Shown: positions 37,968-46,892 of the stretch, piece by piece
How the letters are laid out: the number at the start of each line of letters is the position of its first letter
Numbering within the stretch: the first letter of the stretch is position 1
NCBI GenBank assembly: GCA_039908095.1
Contig: JAMOBJ010000012.1
Span: 23,847-87,846, forward strand
From: Nitrospirae bacterium YQR-1
Lineage (GTDB): Bacteria; Nitrospirota; Thermodesulfovibrionia; Thermodesulfovibrionales; Magnetobacteriaceae
Reading direction: 5' to 3'
DNA: 64,000 nt
Program-made: the position numbers and the translations under genes
The notes under the pieces: generated by a model
Databases searched by the model: none
The model's input: only the letters and a program-made list of their open reading frames with translations
Told to the model about the DNA's origin: nothing

Positions 37968-38266
37968 TATTTCTGATTCCTCTCATTAAACATCCCGGGT
38001 GGCACAATGGAACCGGCGGGGAAGTGGTCAATAGAGGACGGAAAATCCTGAAAAGCGCTGAAAAAATCCGACTGTGACGGATGCCTCGTGTACCTGGCCT
38101 CGGTCCATATAGCCACATCTGTGAGGGTCAGTTGCCGTACCAATTCCCTCTTAGCATCAAGCCGGCCTTGTAAGTGTGTGAGAGAATAAACCGAAAACAC
38201 GGAAAAAGCCAGCAGTAACAGTGTTTCAAAAAACACTATAAACATAAAGACTTTTGTTTTTACCAT
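37967..38266 (-). CDS. Small single-span membrane protein of the NosL/ABC operon
   Basis: A 99-residue protein with one N-terminal transmembrane helix (about 6-28) and an outward tail. The tail has ARYTRHPSQSDFFSAFQDFPSSIDHFPAGSI split around several Phe and His residues; this looks conserved-type sequence rather than random. Ten bases separate it from nosL. I recall similar small proteins next to nosL in other genomes but cannot check it here. Function unknown. Confidence 0.68.
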   Translation of the reverse strand: MVKTKVFMFIVFFETLLLLAFSVFSVYSLTHLQGRLDAKRELVRQLTLTDVAIWTEARYTRHPSQSDFFSAFQDFPSSIDHFPAGSIVPPGMFNERNQK

Positions 38267-38275
38267 GGTGGCAGC

Positions 38276-38770
38276 TTAGTGTTTCTTCATATCGTGCTTC
38301 ATAGCGCCCGGGATATCTGCAGCGGTTATTTCACTGAATTTAAGTGTCTTATCACCCTTATGGTCAAGAATAAAGCCTTTTACCTTATCCTCGGAAACCG
38401 GCACAGCCTCTGCTCCCATAGGGCCCTCTACGTTACTGCCAAAGACAAAAACCACAGAGTCCGCCTTTACGGTCTTAGCACTGTAGTAATCCGTAACGTA
38501 TATGTCTGATACATCTTCCTGGGTTTTATCTTTGCGGTATTTGGCAACATCGAAGTAAAATTTCAGCATATCCTTAGGGCCGTCAAAAAAAACATATGTG
38601 CCATCTTTAAAAACTACCTGAGACACCCACTTCGGAAAGGCCTTAACAAGCATACCACAAACACCACACTTATCGTTTGTGCCGGGTTTTTTAGCATCAA
38701 AGGCCAAAAGCGATGTGTTTAATCCTAAAACAAAAAAAAATGTTACAAAATAAACAAACTTCTTTAACAT
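38276..38770 (-). CDS. NosL-family copper-binding protein, secreted
   Basis: The frame is open from 38785, but ATG 38770 is preferred because GAGGAGGAGAC precedes it and it begins the signal peptide MLKKFVYFVTFFFVLGLNTS. The mature part starts with KCGVCGMLVKAFPKW, the NosL Cys-Met cluster, and continues with FDGPKDMLKFYFD and a GAEAVPVSE segment. NosL proteins bind Cu(I) and are known for maturation of nitrous oxide reductase; no nosZ is in the window. There is no lipobox Cys at the cleavage site. First gene of a five-gene operon. Confidence 0.88.
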   Translation of the reverse strand: MLKKFVYFVTFFFVLGLNTSLLAFDAKKPGTNDKCGVCGMLVKAFPKWVSQVVFKDGTYVFFDGPKDMLKFYFDVAKYRKDKTQEDVSDIYVTDYYSAKTVKADSVVFVFGSNVEGPMGAEAVPVSEDKVKGFILDHKGDKTLKFSEITAADIPGAMKHDMKKH

Positions 38771-38880
38771 GTCTCCTCCTCTCATTTTTCTCTATTATTC
38801 ATATCATAATGTTTAATCGTGATAACACTAACACCATTATATCAGATATTATAAAAACAAACAATACGCCTTACCTTTTC

Positions 38881-39774
38881 TTACAATAATACAGCATCAA
38901 CAGGGACGTCATATGGGCTGCCGCCTGAGTAATCGTCTTTTTTGGCTCTTATGAATTTTGCCGCCCTGCCCTGACGGTCGTGCCTGTCTGTTATTTTATC
39001 TTGTATGATATTATATTGGTCGGGGGTGATTCTGTATTTTTCTTTGTAGAGTTTTAAGTATTCCATGTAGAGGGGGAGGTTGTCATTTATTTTGTCGGGA
39101 TTTTGGTCCCACATCGAGGATGAATAAACGCGGTACCAGATACCTCTGTTGGGCAGCCATGCGTAGCCCGACTGCATACACCAGTGAAGCCACTCGTGGA
39201 CGTCTCCTAAAATTGGAGCACGTGCGGATTTTTTTATACTAAATGTCAGAGATGTTTCAGCAATTGTCGCAACAGCGTGTCTAAAACTGCTCACAAGGCT
39301 CAAGCGGGCTGATTCCTTACCTGAGATCAAACACGCCCGCTTAAAAAACGGCATACGATACCCCTTCGTTCCGTCCTCATAAATCATGTCCCAATGAAAT
39401 GTTACCATCGGTATTATGTGGTTTCTCAAAACGTTCAGGGCTAATCCGTAAAAAACCGGCTCCACTATGTCGTCATCACTCATTTCGTGGAAATACTCAC
39501 CGTAGATTAATCCCTTCTTATAAAAAAAGTCCATAGAGCGGCTGTTCCTTTCTATATTCTCTCCCTCCATGTACTCTACTACATCATAATCAGGCAAAAC
39601 GAGATTTTTGTTATTATTCAGAAACGCTTTTACTTCCTCACTAAGGACACACACTATAACCTGAGTAGTAAAGCACGCAGGGACAAAAGACAGGGAGACC
39701 TTTACGCTTTCAAGTGCTTCTTTAAGAAACGCCTTCCTGAAGGCGTTAACAAATACCGTTAAATCTTTCTTCAT
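38881..39774 (-). CDS. Putative glycosyltransferase (GT-A-like), surface glycan cluster
   Basis: A 297-residue cytoplasmic protein. It starts like a GT-A fold (LTVFVNAFRKAFLKEALESV) and has MSDDDIVEPVFYG near residue 98-110, which could be the DXD-type motif. No closer family can be named. Its start overlaps the end of the DUF354 gene by 29 bp, showing tight coupling in the minus-strand cluster that begins at 46892. Confidence 0.55.
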   Translation of the reverse strand: MKKDLTVFVNAFRKAFLKEALESVKVSLSFVPACFTTQVIVCVLSEEVKAFLNNNKNLVLPDYDVVEYMEGENIERNSRSMDFFYKKGLIYGEYFHEMSDDDIVEPVFYGLALNVLRNHIIPMVTFHWDMIYEDGTKGYRMPFFKRACLISGKESARLSLVSSFRHAVATIAETSLTFSIKKSARAPILGDVHEWLHWCMQSGYAWLPNRGIWYRVYSSSMWDQNPDKINDNLPLYMEYLKLYKEKYRITPDQYNIIQDKITDRHDRQGRAAKFIRAKKDDYSGGSPYDVPVDAVLL

Positions 39775-40912
39775 TATTGCTCATAAGCCATGAGACAAAC
39801 CTGTCGGAAAAACAAAGCGCATTGTTTATCTGGTTTTCGTAGAACTGCTCAGAGAGCGCTTCTTTTTTCTTTCCAAAACTACTTAATGCAGTCTCTATCA
39901 GTTGAGTTTCGGAAGATACCCATTTCATAAGTCCGACATCCATAAGAAACTTATCATAGTGGCTTACAAAAGAGCGCGTTGAAACCGTGGGCGTGCCAAA
40001 AAAAGTTGACTCCACATTTATTGTACCCCCGCCCCCGATAAAGAGGTCGCAGTAAGCAAGAAGATGCTGGATTTTTATCTTACTTTGAAGCACATGGGCA
40101 AAAGGAAAAAGCGTTTTTAGATACTCAGTTTCATAACGGGGCACAATTATTATGTTTGCCCCTGTCTTTTTATATATCTCAGGCAGCGCTGTATATAACA
40201 GAGGATACTGCTTGTCAACATATGAGGCCTTGTACTCTTCCTCACGCACAACTATGGTTGGCTTTGCAGGGTTAGCCCCTATGGAGCTTAAAATTCCTTC
40301 AAATATGTTGTACTCAGGTCTGAAATCACAAAGCCAAAGGACAGGGTCAATAAACTCATAGGAAAACACCTGTGCCGGTTCAAGAGAGAATCTGGTGAAT
40401 ATCTCATCCGGCACCATAAAGGGTTTGAAGACCTGTGCCGAAAGCGGGAGAGTTAAACGTGCCTGAGGGAGTGCTTTCAGAAAATTGCTTGTATAATCTG
40501 AGAGCGGAATATCATAAAAATTGACAATCGGGATTTTCAGTCCAAAGGCAACCCTGTTAGCATCCACCGAGCAGAGGCAAACCAATTTTTCCACCTTCTG
40601 TGAAGAATTGTCAGTGTCGGCATCCATGCCTGCGATGGTTTCCATAAAATCAATTTGCCTCTGCAAAGATGCATGAAGCTTTCCCTTTAACTTACCGCCG
40701 CCGAATTTTCCTATGCTGTGATATTTTATTTCATACAAATTAAGCAGGTCTGTCGTTTCCGTATAATCATCTCCCTGCCGTGAAGTCACAAACGTCTCAA
40801 TGCCGCGCTCTGTTAGTTTTTCGATAATCTTGCGGAAAAACATTACGCTCTTTGGGGTGGCCAGATCAATCCATATGGCCTTACCCATCAGTTTTTTCCC
40901 ACCATGGAGCAA
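39746..40912 (-). CDS. DUF354-family glycosyltransferase-like protein
   Basis: A 388-residue protein. The start AIWIDLATPKSVMFFRKIIEKL and SRQGDDYTETTDLL match the DUF354 group, which is related to GT-B glycosyltransferases of the UDP-GlcNAc 2-epimerase/MurG type. GGGGTINVESTFFGTPTVST near residues 292-312 is the typical C-terminal nucleotide-sugar-binding loop. It overlaps the radical SAM gene upstream by 32 bp. The sugar is unknown. Confidence 0.75.
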   Translation of the reverse strand: MLHGGKKLMGKAIWIDLATPKSVMFFRKIIEKLTERGIETFVTSRQGDDYTETTDLLNLYEIKYHSIGKFGGGKLKGKLHASLQRQIDFMETIAGMDADTDNSSQKVEKLVCLCSVDANRVAFGLKIPIVNFYDIPLSDYTSNFLKALPQARLTLPLSAQVFKPFMVPDEIFTRFSLEPAQVFSYEFIDPVLWLCDFRPEYNIFEGILSSIGANPAKPTIVVREEEYKASYVDKQYPLLYTALPEIYKKTGANIIIVPRYETEYLKTLFPFAHVLQSKIKIQHLLAYCDLFIGGGGTINVESTFFGTPTVSTRSFVSHYDKFLMDVGLMKWVSSETQLIETALSSFGKKKEALSEQFYENQINNALCFSDRFVSWLMSNNEERFNGIC

Positions 40913-41972
40913 GAGGGATCAGATCATTTTCATCAAAAACAAAACCATACTTCTTATCATAATCCTTAAGGCCGTGGGCTGGTACACAGGGTTCTTTAAT
41001 CTTAGCTTTCAAGGCGCAGGTATAAAGACATTTGCTTTTGCACCCGCCCTCCCCTATTGTATTAAGAACGTCTGAAGCAGCGTCTGAGTCAAGGACGGCA
41101 TCCAAAGAACCAAGCTCTCTTATACTTCCCATACACAGCTCAGGCAGCCACAGCAGACACGGATACACGTTGCCATAGGGGTCAATATCAATGGAGCGGC
41201 GCCCCATGTAGCAGTCAAAATCAACCGGCTGCCCTTCCCATACAGCACGCTGCCAGTGATACTTTGAAGCATAACGGCTACTGACAAAGCCTATCTCATT
41301 AAGGCGTCTGTATATCTCCTCCCTTATCTCCTTAGGCGGTATAAAATCACTTAATGAAAGCTCACGATTTGTTAAATTATCTATGGCATTTTTAAATCTG
41401 TCCGGGTTAAACCGCCCAAATCCCATATACAGGCCAACGCCAAGGCTCTTAGCAAACTCATACACCCAGTTTATTAAATGGTAATTTTCCATGTAAATCG
41501 TAAACTGAAAACGTACGGCCATGCCGGGAATCACCCTGAGTCTCTTGGCTGTCTCAACCGCCTTTGCAAATCCGTCTTTAAATAACCTTATGTTGCCGTA
41601 GGCTTTCTCATCACCATCCAGTGAAATATCAAGCCTGTATAGTGGAAACCGAGATGTTACGTACTTTGCCACCTCCTCATGGAGGTCAGGGTACCAGCCG
41701 CTAATGGGCGTATCTATTACCGTATCGGGAAGGTACTTATGAATTGAATCAACTGCCCGTATATATGTCGGGCTCTTATGGGGCTCACCACCGGTCAGGT
41801 GTACTTTCTTTATTGAGAGGTACTTAGAAGAGAAAAGCAAATCCAGCTCATGCGATTTTAGCTCATCCTGCCGCTTGTCAGGCAGCTTCCATATGGAGCA
41901 GTACCGGCAGTGCCCGGGGCAAAACTCCGTTAAAGTATATGATATGTCATCAATGCTGTATTTGGCTTCCAT
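40881..41972 (-). CDS. Radical SAM protein with C-terminal SPASM-like cysteines
   Basis: A 363-residue iron-sulfur enzyme. C18-x3-C22-x2-C25 ligates the radical SAM cluster; HLTGGEP follows for SAM binding. The C-terminal part has CYMGRRSIDIDPYGNVYPCLLW and a C-x3-C-x3-C group (CKSKCLYTC), a SPASM-like arrangement for auxiliary clusters. The DIDPYGNVYPC motif is found in peptide- and sugar-modifying members. Substrate unknown; its neighbours are glycosyltransferases rather than a ribosomal peptide precursor. Confidence 0.87.
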   Translation of the reverse strand: MEAKYSIDDISYTLTEFCPGHCRYCSIWKLPDKRQDELKSHELDLLFSSKYLSIKKVHLTGGEPHKSPTYIRAVDSIHKYLPDTVIDTPISGWYPDLHEEVAKYVTSRFPLYRLDISLDGDEKAYGNIRLFKDGFAKAVETAKRLRVIPGMAVRFQFTIYMENYHLINWVYEFAKSLGVGLYMGFGRFNPDRFKNAIDNLTNRELSLSDFIPPKEIREEIYRRLNEIGFVSSRYASKYHWQRAVWEGQPVDFDCYMGRRSIDIDPYGNVYPCLLWLPELCMGSIRELGSLDAVLDSDAASDVLNTIGEGGCKSKCLYTCALKAKIKEPCVPAHGLKDYDKKYGFVFDENDLIPLAPWWEKTDG

Positions 41973-41991
41973 TTAATTTCCTTTTAAAAAT

Positions 41992-43029
41992 TTAATAAAC
42001 AGACCCGCCTATAAAGTGGCAGTACTTACAGTTAATACCGTGTGTGCAATTTCCGGCATTTTTCGGCTCAATCCCGTCAATTTCAGTTAAATACGCTTTG
42101 GCAGCCCTGTGGCAGGGGTTTAACTTAAGGCATTCCACCAGGTGTGGTCTTTCCTTTGTAAGTGTATATAGGTGAAAGTGGGCGCCTGAGACAAGTTTTT
42201 TATTAAAACACTCCGCCACTACACGTTTAAACATCTCCACGGCCTTTTGCTCACTTATGCTTTTAATTCTGGGTATGCTGTTGTAGTAATCTGTCCAACC
42301 TCTTTTTTCCCGTATGGTTTTAAATTGTTTAAGCTCATCAATTTCCAACAAGGTTGGGATGTACTCCACCCATTTATTTGCAAAATATGTTGAATCCGCT
42401 ACAAAGGTATTCCAGTAAGACGGATTCTTTCTGCGATAGTACTGGTAATTGTGAATTATCTCCAAATCCAGAGCACATGCCACCTTTTTACCACTGCGCC
42501 ATGCCTGCATACAAATATCCAGGTCATGCTGGTACTTATTAAATTTGACATCAAAGTAAAAGTTCTTGCAGTCCCGTACAAAAAGGAGCGCACTACAGAG
42601 TGTGGGCATATAGGCAGCGCCGCTTTTTATCTCCTGAGGGTCAAGCATCTGGTCTGTAAATAACCACGAAAGGCCGTCAACATCAATCCATATGCCGTCA
42701 TGGTTGGGCTCGCCGCTTTCAAACACATGGCGGCAACCTACAATATCTGCGGAGAGCTCATCAGAAACCTCATAAATCCTATCTAACCAGCGGGGTTCAT
42801 ATATTTCCACATCATCATCAATAAAGACCACGTTCATGCTACGCTCGGAAGCATATCTAAGGAGACGGTTCATTATTGTAGGGTGGTTAAAGCTGCGGTC
42901 AAAGTTATTGTCCAGCAGGATAAACTCCGCACGGCTCAAATCCGTGGCCTTAACCGACCGTACAGCACGGCGTGTTATCAGCCGGTTGTAGTTAGGGCTG
43001 CACATTGCAATAAGTGTATCTTTGTTCAT
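41992..43029 (-). CDS. Family 2-like glycosyltransferase with C-terminal Cys/His tail (paralogue 1)
   Basis: A 345-residue GT-A protein. AEFILLDNN and VFIDDDVEIYEPRWLDRI contain the DDD metal motif near residues 75-77, and HDLDICMQAWRSGKK is the acceptor-site block. The next gene upstream encodes a paralogue that aligns along its whole length. Both end in a Cys-rich tail: here CTHGINCKYCHF. The tail suggests a metal site. Probably builds a surface glycan. Confidence 0.8.
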   Translation of the reverse strand: MNKDTLIAMCSPNYNRLITRRAVRSVKATDLSRAEFILLDNNFDRSFNHPTIMNRLLRYASERSMNVVFIDDDVEIYEPRWLDRIYEVSDELSADIVGCRHVFESGEPNHDGIWIDVDGLSWLFTDQMLDPQEIKSGAAYMPTLCSALLFVRDCKNFYFDVKFNKYQHDLDICMQAWRSGKKVACALDLEIIHNYQYYRRKNPSYWNTFVADSTYFANKWVEYIPTLLEIDELKQFKTIREKRGWTDYYNSIPRIKSISEQKAVEMFKRVVAECFNKKLVSGAHFHLYTLTKERPHLVECLKLNPCHRAAKAYLTEIDGIEPKNAGNCTHGINCKYCHFIGGSVY

Positions 43030-43036
43030 TTACTCC

Positions 43037-44077
43037 CTATAAAAGATGGCATTTTCTGCAATCCACATACATATTACAGTTGAATTCCGATAATTTCTCA
43101 TCCCCCAAACGCTCTCTTAACAGTCCCTTAGCTTTTTGATGACAGGGGTTATATTTTAGGCAGTTTTGCAGATGAGACACCCTGTCCTCAAGCAGAAATA
43201 ACTGAAAATAGCTGTCCGATTTGTACTTTTCATTTATACTCTCAGTTGCTATCTTTGTAAACATTTCTACAGAGAGTTCCTTATCAACAGTTTTCAGCCT
43301 GTCGGCACGTATGAAGTAGTGCTCCCATGTCAGGTGTTTCCATGTAACGGTTTCTGCAAACTCCTTAAATCTCAGAAGCTCCGGCACTTCTATAAGCGCG
43401 GGGATGTAGGATGCCCATTTTTTTGAAAAATATCCTGAATCGTTGTGAAACGTATCCCAAAATGTCGGGACCTTTAGCTCATAGTACTTAAGGTTGTGAA
43501 TAATTTTCAGGTCGATGGCGCAGGCAGCCTTTGAGCCTTGCCGCCATGCCTGAAGGCAAATATCCAGGTCGTGGTGGTACTTTCTGTAATTAACATCAAA
43601 GTAGTATTTTCCAGGATTTTTAACAAGGAGCACGGCGCTGCAGAGCCCAGGCACATAGACGGCGCCATCAATTACATACTGAGGCTCCATCACCAGGTTA
43701 TAGTACATCCACGTGCCGGTCTGCTTACACACAAAAATTCCCTCGTGATTGGGCTCTCCATTTTCGTATGTATGCACTGAGCTTACAATGTCGGCGTTCA
43801 TCCTCTCTGAGACTTCATGAAGACGCTCTATCCAGTTATAATCATATACCTCAATGTCATCATCAAGAAATATGACGGTTTTTCCGGCTTCAGCCCCATA
43901 CCTTAACATCCTGTTCATAATCGTCGGATGATGAAACTTTCTGTCATAATTATTGTCTAAAACTATAAACTCAGCCCTTTGTAAATCAGTCTCCTTAACC
44001 GAACCGACAGCACGCATGGAAATCATACGGTTTACCGTGGGAGCACACATAACAACGATAGTATCTTTTGTTCTCAT
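43037..44077 (-). CDS. Family 2-like glycosyltransferase with C-terminal Cys/His tail (paralogue 2)
   Basis: A 346-residue GT-A protein with the DDD motif (VIFLDDDIEVYDYNWIERL) near residues 75-77 and HDLDICLQAWRQGSK. It shares the whole-length architecture and the start (VVMCAPTVNRMISMRAVGSVK) with the gene at 41992, so the two arose by tandem duplication 7 bp apart. The C-terminus reads CNMYVDCRKCHLL, keeping C-x5-C-x2-CH. Sugar and acceptor unknown. Confidence 0.8.
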   Translation of the reverse strand: MRTKDTIVVMCAPTVNRMISMRAVGSVKETDLQRAEFIVLDNNYDRKFHHPTIMNRMLRYGAEAGKTVIFLDDDIEVYDYNWIERLHEVSERMNADIVSSVHTYENGEPNHEGIFVCKQTGTWMYYNLVMEPQYVIDGAVYVPGLCSAVLLVKNPGKYYFDVNYRKYHHDLDICLQAWRQGSKAACAIDLKIIHNLKYYELKVPTFWDTFHNDSGYFSKKWASYIPALIEVPELLRFKEFAETVTWKHLTWEHYFIRADRLKTVDKELSVEMFTKIATESINEKYKSDSYFQLFLLEDRVSHLQNCLKYNPCHQKAKGLLRERLGDEKLSEFNCNMYVDCRKCHLL

Positions 44078-44101
44078 GATGCTACTGCCATATTATCATT
44101 A

Positions 44102-46198
44102 TTATTCATCAACGATTTTCTTCTGTGTTTTGATAAACAATATCGGGTCTTTTATGAAATCCCCTGTGTAAGGAGCCATCTCATCAGTGCCAAAACGACC
44201 GGCGTACTGATTGGCAAAGCCGTCACATATAAAGCCGTAAGCACAGAAGCGGCACTTGTCGCTTTGCTCAAAAGCAGTGCGTTTAAACCTGTGGGCTTCA
44301 AAGAGGTGCATCTCCTGCTCGGTACTTATGAGCTCTCTGATTTGCACCGACGTCTTTGGAGATGGGTTTCTTGTTTTATCGGAAAACCAGCTGCAAAAAT
44401 CCCATTCGTGGGGGTCATAACTGAGTTGTGAATAGTTATAGCACTTATTTTCATGGCCTTTCATCATACAAAACGGGAAATACCGGACATTAGCTTCAAG
44501 CCCTGCCTCATCACAATAATCCAAAGCCTCACGCAGATATGGGCTTATTTCACCGTGGCTTGATTGAAAATCTATGTCCATCTTAAGAGACCAACCCTCA
44601 AAGGGATTGTAACTTATGAAATTTATAACCCGTCCACCGTGCCTGTGAGTAAACATGGCTATATCTTTTAACTGAGTCTTATTTACCGCCGTCATTGTGC
44701 AGTTTACACGCCACTTAATATCATGTTTCTGGAAATTCTCAACTGCCCCAACAACGTGCTTCCAACCGTCTTTTGATTTTGTAAGAAAGTCATAAGTATC
44801 ACCAAGGGCATGAACAGAACAGAGAAAATCATAGACACCGGCCTCCGTCAGCCTCAGCACAGTATCATCATTTGATAAAGCCCTCATGTTGCTGATAAGC
44901 GAGGGTTTAAGGCCGATTTCGTTACAGTACTTAACCAACTCAATGATGTGGGGGTAAATCGTGGGCTCTCCCCCTGTGATATCAACCCATTCGTTTTTGT
45001 ACTCGCTCCGGTATAGAAAGGCATCAGCTTTACACTCATCAAGTGTATGCCAGTTCTTTGCAGGTGTGTGAGCATAGTAGCAGAAAATACACTTTATATT
45101 ACACAGATAGCCGACATAGAGAACCGCCCTTTTGGTAAGAACACGGTCAGTAGTAGTAGTTAACTTATCAGAGGGTTTATTTTGGAGCCCTCCGGTTTCG
45201 TAATTTACCTTTTGAGATACTATGACAGTTGATACACCCTCTGAACTATGTGTTACAACACCGTCAAAGCCTATAATGGTTTTCAAATCATAATGGCTTC
45301 CAAGGACTTCCTGAAGGTACTTCCTTACCTCGACTTCTCTGCCTACCGGCGTAATCACTATGGTATCGTAGTCGTTTATTGAATCATTCAGACTATCAGG
45401 ATACTTTACGGTAAGACCATAATAAGGCTTTCCACAGAGTTCTTTATTCTTATCAACGACCATCTTCAGACTTTCACCCAGAAGCGGGGCAAGGGCATTT
45501 GAGACAGTGCCTGCTCCATATAGCGCTATTTTTTTATTGTTTTTTGAGGCGGCGGCCAGTTCAAGGATACTTAGTATAAATGTGGTCATATCATGGCGTT
45601 TGTATAACGGATGTGATTTAGGAATAAACTCAGGTAAAAAATTAACTCCGGATGAAACTCTTAAAGCCGGCACCTGAGTGTTCACCGTTGTTTTTATCTC
45701 ATGCGGTAGTATAGGGTAACCAAGAGTAGCCATATTTTCCAAAAAGGCCGAATCAGGACTTTGTTCCTCTTTATTCTTGCTGTTTTTAAACCACCTGCTT
45801 ATATCGTATTGTTTTATATAGCAGACAACTAATTCCATATGCACTAACATAATGGGCGAAATCTTGTTGCCGCCTGAAACAGTATAAACGCCTTTAAGTG
45901 ATTCATCCTCAGTGCGTCTGATTATATCCCACATAGCAGGGATACTTACGGCGTCCAAATCCGGCGCCCAAAACAAATAATCCATACCGCAATTAAAGCT
46001 CTCAAGCAAGGCTGATTTCAGGAGCTCCTGCCGGCAGCGTACGGGGTCATTGTCATAATGCCAAAAACACAGACTCTCATAGTTAAAAAAATGTGACATT
46101 CCTATATAGAGGCCGTTTATTTTGAGAATATCCTCCGCCGTTGGTTCATGGTTGAGGGGTAGAATCAGAATTATCCTTATTTCATGTGTTTTTCTCAT
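44102..46198 (-). CDS. Three-part protein: N-terminal GT-like region, Rossmann-like domain, radical SAM domain
   Basis: A 698-residue protein. Residues 1-210 look like a degenerate GT-A domain (MDYLFWAPDLDAVSIPAMWDII). Residues about 218-312 form a Rossmann-like unit: KKIALYGAGTVSNALAPLL with a VVDKNKELCGK segment, as in sugar/CoA-like binding domains of glycan genes. The radical SAM domain starts near 355, with C-x3-C-x2-C in GYLCNIKCIFCYY and WVDITGGEPTIYPH. A C-terminal C-x2-C-x5-C (KCRFCAYGFICDG) may bind an auxiliary cluster. The combination in one chain is unusual. Probably modifies a sugar or a glycan-linked substrate. Confidence 0.8.
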   Translation of the reverse strand: MRKTHEIRIILILPLNHEPTAEDILKINGLYIGMSHFFNYESLCFWHYDNDPVRCRQELLKSALLESFNCGMDYLFWAPDLDAVSIPAMWDIIRRTEDESLKGVYTVSGGNKISPIMLVHMELVVCYIKQYDISRWFKNSKNKEEQSPDSAFLENMATLGYPILPHEIKTTVNTQVPALRVSSGVNFLPEFIPKSHPLYKRHDMTTFILSILELAAASKNNKKIALYGAGTVSNALAPLLGESLKMVVDKNKELCGKPYYGLTVKYPDSLNDSINDYDTIVITPVGREVEVRKYLQEVLGSHYDLKTIIGFDGVVTHSSEGVSTVIVSQKVNYETGGLQNKPSDKLTTTTDRVLTKRAVLYVGYLCNIKCIFCYYAHTPAKNWHTLDECKADAFLYRSEYKNEWVDITGGEPTIYPHIIELVKYCNEIGLKPSLISNMRALSNDDTVLRLTEAGVYDFLCSVHALGDTYDFLTKSKDGWKHVVGAVENFQKHDIKWRVNCTMTAVNKTQLKDIAMFTHRHGGRVINFISYNPFEGWSLKMDIDFQSSHGEISPYLREALDYCDEAGLEANVRYFPFCMMKGHENKCYNYSQLSYDPHEWDFCSWFSDKTRNPSPKTSVQIRELISTEQEMHLFEAHRFKRTAFEQSDKCRFCAYGFICDGFANQYAGRFGTDEMAPYTGDFIKDPILFIKTQKKIVDE

Positions 46199-46217
46199 CT
46201 TTCATCCCTGATTAGTT

Positions 46218-46892
46218 TTAAGATACACAGAAAGTTTTAATATCCTCATTTAAAAACAACCGGGCCTTAATGTAGTAACACCATTTGTTTCTTAAATGCT
46301 CGATGTCAGCTTCATTTAACGAGCTCTCCGATAATAGACTATCCCCGTAAGAAAGCAGAGCCTGAGAGACCGCAGTTTTCTTTCCCTGAGACCATGCCCT
46401 TACACAAATATCGGTCACATACATGTTCCCATAGAAATGCTCATCAATTTCAATTTCCTCAGGGCGTGGAATATAGACAAGGCCCGGTGTTACCGCCGGT
46501 ACGTACAAAACATCCCGGCCGTCATCTTCTATTGTAATATGTGCAGCTTTATCGGTAAGTGTGTAGCCATAGATTTTATTCCGAGTATTCTCACTTATCC
46601 CAACACACCCCACAATAGATGCGCCGGAGGCCTCTGAGGTGTTGATAAGTTTTTCAAGCCAGTCGTTGTCTTTAACCAAAACACCGCTTTTTATAATAAC
46701 AACCGGTCTTCCATCTGCGTAAGCCATATAGGCCTTAATACGCTTAGAATACGGTTCATCGTTTTCATATCCGCTGTCTGCTATAAACAGTTCAGTCTTA
46801 AACAGGTCGGTCTTTTTCAAATATTCAATGGTTTTTCTCGTAACAGGGTGGTTTAAGTCAAAAGTGTTTAATATAATTAAAATTTCCTTCAT
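46218..46892 (-). CDS. Short GT-A-like paralogue with degraded metal motif
   Basis: A 224-residue protein aligning with the two glycosyltransferases at 41992 and 43037: AYADGRPVVIIKSGVLVKDNDWLEKL matches the region where they have FIDDDVE, but the three aspartates are replaced by KSG. YVTDICVRAWSQGKK matches their HDLDICMQAW block. It lacks the Cys-rich tail. Likely inactive as a transferase, or metal-independent. First gene of the radical SAM/GT run. Confidence 0.6.
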   Translation of the reverse strand: MKEILIILNTFDLNHPVTRKTIEYLKKTDLFKTELFIADSGYENDEPYSKRIKAYMAYADGRPVVIIKSGVLVKDNDWLEKLINTSEASGASIVGCVGISENTRNKIYGYTLTDKAAHITIEDDGRDVLYVPAVTPGLVYIPRPEEIEIDEHFYGNMYVTDICVRAWSQGKKTAVSQALLSYGDSLLSESSLNEADIEHLRNKWCYYIKARLFLNEDIKTFCVS

